Assembly (NCBI GenBank): GCA_020746105.1
Contig: CM036618.1
Span: 1,116,001-1,180,000, forward strand
Direction of reading: 5' to 3'
DNA from: Trogon surrucura
Lineage: Eukaryota; Chordata; Aves; Trogoniformes; Trogonidae
DNA length: 64,000 nt
A program made the translations under genes and the position numbers. The notes under the pieces are model-generated. The model saw only the letters and a list, made by a program, of their open reading frames with translations. It made no database searches and was not told the origin of the DNA. This document shows positions 54,896 to 64,000 of this stretch, piece by piece (position 1 is the first letter of the stretch; each line of letters begins with the position of its first letter).

Positions 54896-55914
54896 ACCAA
54901 CAAGTGTGTTGGTGTCTTTGGCTGTTTGACCCCTTTCCACACGCTTGGAGGAGCCTCCTGAACCCGGAGAGGCAAGGGTGGCACGTGGAGGAGAACCAGG
55001 ACACAGCTCTTGCCTTGAGCATTCACCCAGTGAATGTCCAAAGCTTAAAACAATCGCATGGGCTGCTCGTCGGTCGCTCTTGGGTCTCTCTAATTGCACT
55101 GAAAGTTTGCTGCAACATTTATCGGTGCGTGTTGAGTCTTGGCTGTGATGAACTCCATCGTAAAAGTCGCTCCCTGCTAATTGGCAGCGAGTATTTGGCT
55201 GTCGGGACTGTCTGGAGGACGCCAGGAGCTCATTGTGGAAATGAAAGTATCACTTCCCCTGGCGGGCTCAGGAACTGGCTGCGTTATTGGCGCTTTTATA
55301 ATCGACCTGACTCACTGTACCAGGGCTTACAAAGAAGCAGTTTTTTTCTGTTAATTGTGAATTTCCTCTTTGCAGCAAGGTGGGACAAGGCATATGGAGA
55401 GTGTTGTGTTCCGCAGAGGGTTATGTGCTTTGTCCAAAAAAAATTAAATAAATTATTTGTGCCTTTCACATGGGCTCTGTTGAAACTTGAAGGTAGTCTT
55501 CCCCCTCCTTTCTTGCCGTGCATTGCTTCATCTGGAACCATCTCCTGGTGTGCGTGGGCTTGTGTTTTCCTTCCCTGGGTACACTTAAAAGCTCGACTTG
55601 ATTTCTTTTTCTTGGGATTGTAACGCATTCTCTTCTCGCGCTGGCTTGTGTATTCCCCTGGTCGGTGGGCTGAAATAAACCCTGCTTCTCCGAGTTCAGC
55701 CTCGTGATTCTGCCATGGCCTGGTGTCCCCTGGAGAGGAGACGGGGAACTGGGATCCTGCAAGCATCTGCACCTCCCTGGTGGCTCATGGCCTCTGTGAG
55801 TGGCAACGCATCCCGGAGGGGCTAATCTGCCTGTAACCCAGCTGGAAATGGGGTTTGGGGTGGTTTCCTGGATCTGAACATCCTCAGGAGGGCCCAAATA
55901 ACCCCCTGCAGCGC

Positions 55915-56490
55915 TACAGACTGGGGGAGGAGTGGCTGGGGAGCGGCCGGCAGAGAGGGACCTGGGTGACAACCCGGTGAACACGAGCCAGCAGGGTGCC
56001 CAGGTGGCCCGGCAGGCCAATGGCATCCTGGCTTGTGTCAGGAGCAGTGTGGGCAGCAGGAGCAGGGATGCAATTCTGCCCCTGTGCTCAGCACTGGGGA
56101 GGCCTCCCCTCGAGCCCTGTGTGCAGGTCTGGGCCCCTCCCTGCAAGAGGGACCTGGAGGGGCTGGAGCGGGTCCAGAGGAGAGCACTGAGGCTGGGGAA
56201 GGGCCTGGAGGGACGGTCCTGTGAGGAGAGGCTGAGGGAGCTGGGGGGGGTTCAGCTGGAGAAGAGGTGACTCAGGGGGGAACCTTTTCACTCTCTGCAA
56301 CTCCCTGCAGGGAGGGTGCTCAGGCACTGGGATGCTCTGCCCAGGGCAGGGGGAGTCACCGTCCCTGGGGGGGTTTAAGGAGAGGCTGGATGTGGCACTT
56401 GGTGCCCTGGTCCGGCCCAGGTGGGGGTGTTGGGGCGTGGGCTGGACTTGATGATCTCAGAGGGCTTTGCCAGGCTCTGTGATTCTGTGG
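55915..56490 (+). mobile_element. CR1 LINE fragment
   Basis: A plus-strand CR1 of another subfamily, from 'ctgggggaggagtggctggg' to 'ctctgtgattctgtgg'. The frame '[19 protein letters not shown]' is the CR1 C-terminal block. Confidence 0.85.
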
Positions 56491-56494
56491 GGTG

Positions 56495-57610
56495 GATGTT
56501 GAAGTGCCCGGGGATGGCGAGTGACCGCTGCCTTCTCCCTTACCTGGGTTGTGCCCCTGTGCTCACCCTGGTCCCTTCTCTTCTGGGGCACCAGGAGCAG
56601 CTTGCAAAACAAGTCTGATCCCCCTCTCAGGTACTTGAGCCCTCTGGCTGGAAGTCCAAGCCGGCTCTGGCAGTGGTGGTAAAGTCTTTTCGCTGTCACG
56701 GTGTTATTGTAACTAGTTTCCTGTTTGTGCATTTTTCACTATTGCCTTTTCTTCCCTACTGTTTTTCCTCCCTGGGATCACTGCTCTCATCCCTCGCTTC
56801 CCACTCCAGAGGTTCGTCGCTGGCTGATCTTCCTCTAACTGTATCCCTGCCTTGAGCCCTCGAAGGTTCATCTTCCCCACTGCTGGGCTCACCATCTGTG
56901 TGTCCTTTCTGCAGCTGATCACCTCGAGCTGGAGCGGAAGCGCCGCTGACCCGTATTCATAGATATTTCATGCTCCCAAGCAGAGAGAGCTCCGGGATGC
57001 GGTGACAATTGAGCAGGCTGTTCGCTGAAACTTGCCACTGACAACAAATTGTTGCCCCACGTTACGTATCCACGGGGAAATGATCTCCTCTTTGCCTGCA
57101 CGACGATGGGGTGGGGTTGGGACCCGGCAGCAGGGTGGTGGGGCTGGTATGGGCTGACCCCAGTGCTCGGAATGAGGAGGTTGGAGCTCACGTAGCTGAG
57201 GATTGACTCGAGTGCGGGCTCCCTCTTGGGCGAGTTTGTGTAAGGGATGGTCCCTCGTACTATTTTCTGCCTGCTGAGCTGCTGCTGATCATGGCAGGAG
57301 CCAAACCTGGTGGGTTTGCCGCTGCTAACGTGCTCCGTTCCTACGCCAGCTGAGAAATGACCTTACAAAAGATAAACAGGGCTTGAGTTAATAAGTACCA
57401 TTAAAGCGCGATGTGGCTTCTCACGCGTCGGCGGAGCCGTGGCCATAGTGCAAACGGGACTTGTTTGCGCTGGCCCAGCTCTGCTCCGTTGTGTTCGGGG
57501 GGATTTCAGCCTCGTGCCCTCCTCATACTTAAAGAAATTTATAGGAAACGGCCTTATGGACTTGCTGGAGCTGCTCTGCCAAGGCTGCCTCTGCCCTGCT
57601 CCTGCTGTCA
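56495..57610. other. SELENOI intron 1, no gene seen
   Basis: Unique intronic sequence. Nothing recognisable on either strand. Confidence 0.5.
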
Positions 57611-57616
57611 AGTGGG

Positions 57617-58120
57617 GAAAATGTAGAATGTGTTGGGTTGGAAAGACCTTTAGAGGTCATTTACTCCAACTCCCCTGCAGGGACGTCTTTAACGAGATCA
57701 GGTTGCTCAGAGCCCCATCAAACCTGACCTGGGATGTCTCCAGGGATGGAGCCTCCACCTCCTCTCTGCCAGTATTTCACCACCCTTGGCATAAAAAACA
57801 TTCTTATATCCAGTCTAAATCTACTCTCTTAGTTTAAAATCATCACCCCTTGTCTTGTCGCAACAGGACTTGCTAAAAGATTGCTTCCATCTTTCTTATA
57901 GGTTCCCTTCAAGTACTGAAAGGCTGCAATAAGGTCTCCTCGAGCCTTCTCTTCTCCAGGCTGACCAACCCCAGGTCTTTCAGCCTGTCCTCCCAGGGAG
58001 CTGCTCCAGCCACCTGAGCATCTTGGTGGCCTCCTTGGGACCTGCTCCAACAGCTCCGCGTCCTTCTGGTGCTGAGGGCCCCAGAGCTGGGCACAGAGCT
58101 GCAGGGGGGGGTCTCCTGTG
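57617..58120 (-). mobile_element. CR1 LINE fragment
   Basis: Worn tail (GTAGAATGTG), then 'gggttggaaagacctttaga' and the usual CR1 3' region to 'gctgggcacagagctgcagg'. Confidence 0.8.
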
Positions 58121-59685
58121 GGCTTGTGGCCGGCACCACAGGCTGCTGTGGACCTTGCCAGAGCATCTGTGAGGAGAATGGGCTGTACAAATCCACCTTG
58201 CTCGCTGTCCCTGGTGCGGGTGCCTGTGCCACCAACTCTGTCCTGCCCCACCACACCCTGGATCCGTGCGGGTGTCTGTCACCGGTGTGCCCAGGGCGCC
58301 CGCGTTTAATCTGCCGCTGGCTCTGCGTAACCAGGTTACTTAAAAGCATCATTGTTTTTCTGGACAGGAAGGCTATTAGTCGAATCTGGGCTATAAATCT
58401 GTATTTCTTTATTATTTTCCTCCTCAGACAGATAATTAGATCTTCCAGAAATGTCCTGGTTGTGCGATTAATGTTGTTTTTAAGCTGTAAGAGCCATTTG
58501 TGTCTCTGAATCCCATAATGAGCGCTATTTTAGAGCAGGGCCTGTTCCGAATGTCTTGTCTGCTTTAAGAAGGCGGCTCCGGGGTGTACAAAATCCCTTC
58601 TGTGCAGCCACCCTTTTCCTTTGACCTTCTCTCCCTGAAAACAAGGGATAAAACGGAGTCCCAGCTGGTGGCAGAGTCCTGGCTGGTGACAGAAAAAAGA
58701 CTTGAAGAGGAGTAAGTCACACGTGTGAGTCAGGAGATTGTTGTGTACGGGTTGAAAATGGAAAAGGTTGGGAGCAACTTCTCACCAGGGCAGAAAGGTG
58801 GAATGTCTGTAGGGAGGAAGCCAGATGGTGGAAAATGGTTTTGAGTTTGCAGGCAAAGAAGTGTCCCTGCCGGAGACCAGTTGAAGCTGGGGTGGTTGTA
58901 TTGACCAACCTTTGCAAAATAGCTGCTCTCCTCCCCAAGAAACGGGTCGTTCGAGGTCTTCGAGTTGTGCAAGCAAGGTGGGAACGTGTGTGACCACAGG
59001 GAAAAGCTCCTTATTGACTGTTGCCTCCAGATTGTGGTGGGAGGGGGGGAAAGCTTCCCGGGACACAAACCTGGGGAAACATCCCTGAGGTACCTCGCAA
59101 ACCCGAGCACAGAAACTCCGGAGCGCTTCCCCGGCCTCGCTCCAAGCGTTGTGTCTGTTTTTCTTGTTCCCGGCTGTTTTGGGGATAATGAGATTTAATC
59201 GGTCTCCAGCTCTCCTCCTCCCCTGAGCAGCAGGTTCAAATCCTATTATCTCGTAAAGCGTTTGGAATTCTGTCCTCCGAAATTGCATTAAAGCTGGGAT
59301 GGAAATTCCTCGCGGCTTAAGCCTCGCCTCCGTACGGCAGCGACGGGTTTGGGGTTTCGTTGCTGCTCCCTCTGCAGCTCCTGGCGTGGGGATGTAAGCT
59401 CTGGGGCCGACCCGTCACGGGGAGGGCAGGGAGTAGCTGGTGGGGCACAGAAACGCTGCCCTGGGATGGGTTTCACCTGGTTTAGGTACAAATGCTCTAA
59501 GTTCTCAGCCGGTGTGCTCAGAACCCTTCCTCATGCTGGCATCTGGTTCGTGGGGTGTTGCTTTGCCCTCGCCCACCGCTTTCTTCCCAGCTTTGGAGAC
59601 GTGCGGGCTGTCCCCATCGCTTCCAGGGTTTGCAGGTGTGGAGAGGAGCACCGAGAAGAGGGAGGGGAGACCTTATTCCCATGCA
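58121..59685. other. SELENOI intron 1, no gene seen
   Basis: Short frames only. An AT-rich stretch lies near 58330-58500. Confidence 0.5.
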
Positions 59686-59689
59686 CCAG

Positions 59690-60008
59690 TCCATAAAGGG
59701 GGGTGGCCAAGGTGATGGAGACTCCCTTTTTACCAGGAGTCACGTGGAAAAGACAAGGGGTGATGGGTACAAGTTGCTCCTGGGGAGATTCCCATTGGAC
59801 TCCAGAGGACAATTTTTCACCGTGAGAGCAGTCGGACATTGGAATGGTCTTCCAGGGGAAGTGGTGGGTTCTTCCACTTCAAAGAGATTTAAGGCTCAGC
59901 TTGACAGGGTGCTGGACCACCTTGTTTGAACTGTATTTCTTTACCTTAAAGGGTTGGGCTGGATGATCCTTGAGGTCCCTTCTAACCTGGGATTCTATGA
60001 TTCTGTGG
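59690..60008 (+). mobile_element. CR1 LINE 3' fragment
   Basis: It ends with GGGATTCTATGATTCTGTGG. The body has 'ggttgggctggatgatcctt' and 'gtgagagcagtcggacattg'. Confidence 0.85.
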
Positions 60009-61785
60009 TCCTTCGAACGAGCTGTGGGTGTGGAGACAGCGGCTGGTTCAAGGCCGCGGGGTGAGCAGGCGCGGAGAGCAGCTCTCTGCTGCTGGATTTT
60101 CCTTTTCCCGGCCAAACTCCCCTTATCTCGAGGAGCGCACGGGTTGTTTCCGTGGCGGTGGAAGCTTTGATTGCTTCTCTGTGACAGCCCTCGTAAACTT
60201 GGGATTAGACTTGGCGTAGGTGCTGGGGAGCTGCAGGGGTGATGTCTCAAAAGTGTGACCTGGTGTGGGTGGGTGGATGCCAGGAACCACCCTGCTCGGC
60301 CCCGAGTGAGGAGTTTTGTAGCCTGTGAGATTGTTCTGAGGATTCTTATCAAAGTGTTCCTTGGGGAAGAGGACTTTAGACGGGGTGAGCTTTGCTAGGA
60401 AGGAGCCGTGAGCCGGCGAGCAGATAACAGCTCGTGGTGCTTGAGAGCCAAATAATGTCAAATTTTAACGTTCTAGCTGGAAACCATGCCGTGGCTCATT
60501 GAGCTCTTCGATTTTTATTTCTGTTTTCATTTTCCACCCAGTGCATACACTCCCCAACCACCTCAAATGATCAAAAAGCAGTGGGGTGAGGGGTAAGAGC
60601 TCTGTTTCACGGGAGAGTGGCTGCCTCTGCAAAAATCTCAGCTCCTTAATGGAGACGAGCCCTCTGAGACCTCTCCTGCGTGGGGCCTCCTCACATTCCC
60701 CTGTGAGTCCTCCACCTTTGGAAGTGGGAGCTCCAGCTCGCTCAGCTGGACACAGACAAAGCGTGAGATGCTGATATGTCACCAGGTTGGAGCTTCAAAC
60801 TGCTCTGCCCTAATGGAATATGGAAAAAATAACCTTGTGCCTCTCTTCAGTGCCAAATGTCCCTCCGTGCCCAACATCGTGACGGGATACGCGGGGTTTG
60901 GAGATGCTGGGGGCTGCCAGGTGGTGTATGTGGAGTATCTGCAGGACCAAGGGAGAGGGTTGAAGCCCTTGCTTGTCTCTTCCAAGTTGTCTGGAGATGG
61001 GTGGGACAGTGACAGCTGCCACTTCAACGGGCTTTATCCCCTGCCAGCCCCTGGGCAGGACCTTTGGGGTCACTCACTGGGTCGCTCAGAGCTGTCAGCG
61101 CAAAAATGTGTCCTTTGAATCTCCCTGTCTCTCAGAGAAGAGTCTCCTGTTTTGGGGACCCCACCAAGGGGGCTCATCGCTGTCCTCCTGGCAAAAAGCC
61201 TGCGGGGGTGTGAGACTTGAGGAGCCTGGAGACCAGCGGGGCTGCGGGAGAGGCCCCAGCCCCTCGTGGTTGGTGGGGGGGTCTCTCCCTGCCCTTCTGC
61301 CAAGCCGAGAAGGTTCCTGGTTGTTTCACGGGGCAGGACTCTAAGGGGTTGCTCAAACAAGACCATGCCAAGCTGCCTTTGGTGGATCTGTCCCATGGCC
61401 TGGGTGTTTGGGGGCGTGGGACTGTCACTTCTTCTCCTGGCTTGTGAAAAGTGCCACCGGGCCTGTGGTGTGGCCATTGGCATGCGAGGCTCTGGTTGCA
61501 AGGGACATTCTGTGTCCTCAAGTCTCTCCCCACATTCCAAACTCCGTTGCAGTGAGTGTGCTACCTACTCTTCTTGGGGGGCTGCCTCTGTGGGTCTCTG
61601 GAGCTGGTGATTTTTGGGTTGTTTAGCACTGTCCCTGGTGAGACTCCATCCCTGACCTGAGTGTTCTTGCAATCCCGGGTAGCAGGTGTCCTCACAGAAA
61701 ACTCGATATTTGTGACCTCTGGCTTTTCACAAGTGTTCTTTTAGGCCTAACTATTGTGTTTTTCATGTTTTTTTTCCCTTATCTT
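60009..61785. other. SELENOI intron 1 end, no gene seen
   Basis: Unique sequence up to the exon 2 acceptor. A pyrimidine-rich tract (about 61757-61790) precedes CACAG. Confidence 0.5.
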
Positions 61786-61791
61786 TCACAG

Positions 61792-61860
61792 TACAGTGCC
61801 GTGGACAGCAACCCCCTGTCGCTGTACGTCATGCATCCCTTCTGGAACACGGTAGTGAAG
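61792..61860 (+). CDS. SELENOI: Ethanolaminephosphotransferase 1, exon 2
   Basis: Twenty-three codons, from '[12 protein letters not shown]' to 'HPFWNTVVK', lie between acceptor TTTCACAG (AG at 61790-61791) and donor GTGAG (61861), in phase 0 on both sides. Joined to exon 1 the protein reads across KYK|YSAVD as in SELENOI of other vertebrates. This segment precedes the first membrane helix. The following intron is only 302 bases long. Confidence 0.95.
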
Positions 61861-62162
61861 GTGAGACCTCGTCCACCCCCGAGCAAAACTCCAGTCACCA
61901 CGACGTCTTCTCTGTAAAACCATCAGCTGAAAAGCCCTGCTTCGTTTGTGGTGCGACTAATGACAAAGGGTGCTGCCTTCCAGCCTGCCCCGAGCTCACT
62001 GCATCGCAGCCTAAAGCTTCCTGCTGCCCCGTGATACGCCAGACGCGGTTAAGCAGCGTTGCCTGATGCCCAGACCTTTGTAACCAGGTCTCTGCAGAGC
62101 AGCACGTGGTCCTTATTACATGTTTTAATGAGTTCCTGTGTTCTTTTGCTGCTTTCCCATAG

Positions 62163-62271
62163 ATCTTCCCTACCTGGCTGGCCCCAAATTTGATAACGTT
62201 TTCTGGCTTCCTGCTGCTTGTCTTCAACTTCTTCCTCATGGCATACTTCGACCCTGACTTTTATGCTTCTG
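62163..62271 (+). CDS. SELENOI: Ethanolaminephosphotransferase 1, exon 3
   Basis: The exon (109 bases) follows CCCATAG (AG at 62161-62162) and ends at donor GTAAGG (62272) in phase 1. It encodes '[16 protein letters not shown]', then a hydrophobic first transmembrane helix ('[13 protein letters not shown]') and 'DPDFYAS'. In the family the CDP-alcohol phosphotransferase catalytic motif comes in the next exons, which I do not find before the end of the window. Confidence 0.95.
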
Positions 62272-62365
62272 GTAAGGCCGCACGTTCCTGTTTGGATGCC
62301 AAGAATCGGAGTTGGTGACATCTGTCACCTCCTCTGCCGTGAGTTCTGGTGCTCACTGACAGTCA

Positions 62366-62890
62366 CTGCATGTTGGAGGTCGGAAGGGACCTCTGGAGAT
62401 CATCTAGTCCAACCCCCCTGCCAGAGCAGGACCACCTAAATCAGGTTGCCCAGGGTGGTGACGTTCCTCCTCATGCTTAGACGGAACTTGCTGCGGTCAA
62501 GTTTGTGCCCGTCACCTCTTGTCCTGTCACTGGGCACCGCTGAAAAGAGACTGTCCCCATCCTCCTGACAGCCACCCTTCAAGTATTTACAAGCACTGGT
62601 AAGATGCCCCCTCAGCCTTCCTTCATAAGAGAGGTGTTCTAGTCCCCCAAACATCTTTGCAACCCTTTGCTGTCCCCTCTCCAGCAGTTCCCTGTCCTCC
62701 TTGAACTGGGGACCCCACAGCTGGCCCCAGCACTCCAGATGTGGCCTCAGCAGGGCAGAGCAGAGGGGGAGGATGACCTCCCTTGCCCTGCTGGCCACAC
62801 TCTTCTTGATGCCCTCAGGATTCCTCAGCCTTTTTGGCCACGAGGGCACATTGCTGGCTCCTGGTCAGCCTGTTGCCCACCAAGAGGCAG
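62366..62890 (-). mobile_element. CR1 LINE fragment in SELENOI intron 3
   Basis: The tail octamers are lost. It contains 'ggaagggacctctggagatc' and the block encoding 'LLRPHLECWGQLWGPQFKED' on the minus strand. It begins about 95 bases after the exon 3 donor. Confidence 0.8.
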
Positions 62891-64000
62891 GTGGCTCTGC
62901 CGGAGGAGGGGCAGAGTTGAGGAACTGAACTCACTGAGCTTCATGATGAGGACTTGTCAGTGTACACCTTCCCTCCAGCTGCTGGGGGGATGTGAGCCTG
63001 GCTGGGCAAGGGAGGAGGAAACGGCCAAAATCTGGAGCAGGCACTAGCTCTGCTTGCAGAGCGGACAAGAACTCGGTGCCCTTATTTTTCAATCTGGCTG
63101 AGTAACATGGGAAACTGCTTCCCTGAGGTCTGCAGACAGAGCCTTGTTCTTTGCATCCCAGCTAATTGCCCTCTTGCAAAACCACGCCAGCGCCACGTTC
63201 AGACTAACAAAGGCAAAAATCCTCTTTCTTGAGTTGCACCGTTCTGCCTCAGGCAAGGATATGCACAGCTTTAAACTTATTTTAGAGTTTTAAACTTATT
63301 TCACAGTCCCCGTGTTCATCTGTTTGCAAATCCAAAGGTTCAGTTCTGTCCCTGTCCTCATGGGGGTGTCCCAGGGAAAAGGTTAATACAGCATGATAAC
63401 TCTCAGTCACTTATCAGTAGCTTCCTATCGGTACTTTTCTCTCCCTTTGCCCCTGTCTCGGGTTGGTTTAGGTTGCTCAGAAGAGTTCATCTCGTTCTTC
63501 CAAAACTGGGCCAATCATCAAAACACAGTTAAGTGGGAGAAATACTGTTTTTTTGGGGAGATTGCCTTTGTTGGTAGGTAGACAAGTACTGTTCATTTGC
63601 CAGGCTTTCAAGAGCTCGAGTGGCATTAGTGGCTGTTGGCAAAGACTGGGGCCGTGTTTTGATCCATGAGCCGTGGGGAGAAAAGCTCAGGGAAGGAAGC
63701 TCAGTGTGAGAATCCCCAGAACCTCACAAGTCCGGAAGCTTGGGCTCTGCCAAAAGGATGGTGACGCTCGTGCTTTGGCAGCCTTTTCCACGCGTGTTAT
63801 GCACGTCCTGCTTGGAAAAAGAGCTTTTCCTTTTGCTGGCGAGGCCTCCAGAAGCTTGCACCTTCCCTCTTTTTTGGATGGTTTTGGAGATGAGATGCCT
63901 TCCATTCGCTGCCCCAAGGAGATGGGAGGTGGCATTTCACAAAATCATTGTTCCCCCAGGAGACTCCTGCGAGGCTGCTGCCCAGAAGCTCTACCTCTTC
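62891..64000. other. SELENOI intron 3, no exon found
   Basis: I looked for the next SELENOI exon in all plus-strand frames and saw none. The sequence is otherwise unremarkable. Confidence 0.5.

Noticed and set aside
63940-64000. Next SELENOI exon at the right edge (CCCCCAG acceptor-like sequence)
   Set aside because: Translation after the AG does not resemble the expected SELENOI continuation in any frame.

Overview
The window is from a bird genome. CR1 LINE fragments occur roughly every 1-2 kb on both strands, many with the family's ATTCTATG-type 3' tail. Several solo LTRs of avian endogenous-retrovirus type are present, and two vertebrate gene families are recognisable. There is no bacterial or organellar content.

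Region 1 to 44.0 kb is a tandem array of very large interferon-inducible GTPase (VLIG/GVIN) loci, all read on the minus strand. The left edge (1-2045) holds only the promoter end of a repeat unit, with a TATA box and a perfect interferon-stimulated response element (ISRE). It points out of the window, so a further gene copy probably lies to the left. The second unit (about 5.9-23.9 kb) carries a complete 2432-residue VLIG coding exon (9265-16563). The exon has a textbook splice acceptor just before its ATG, an AATAAA signal after its stop, and the same TATA plus ISRE promoter about 7 kb upstream. The third unit (about 28.3-42.1 kb) carries a broken VLIG copy (30411-37039). It has a one-base insertion, two deletions and a 570-bp solo LTR with a 5-bp target duplication, yet its GTPase half is still open for 1180 codons. 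Its promoter keeps the TATA box but has lost the 450 bp that hold the ISRE. A short plus-strand relic of a VLIG N-terminus lies at 4859-5078.

The presumed introns and spacers of the array are filled with CR1 copies, a decayed retrovirus-like pol remnant split by CR1 insertions, and LTRs nested in opposite orientations.

From 44.1 kb rightward is the 5' part of SELENOI (ethanolaminephosphotransferase 1) on the plus strand. It comprises a CpG-rich promoter, exon 1 (44369-44416), a 17.4-kb intron, exon 2 (61792-61860) and exon 3 (62163-62271). The rest of the gene, including its selenocysteine codon, lies beyond the window. Intron 1 contains two minisatellites, several CR1 copies and a 34-bp perfect palindrome at a CR1 junction. 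SELENOI and the VLIG array are arranged head to head.
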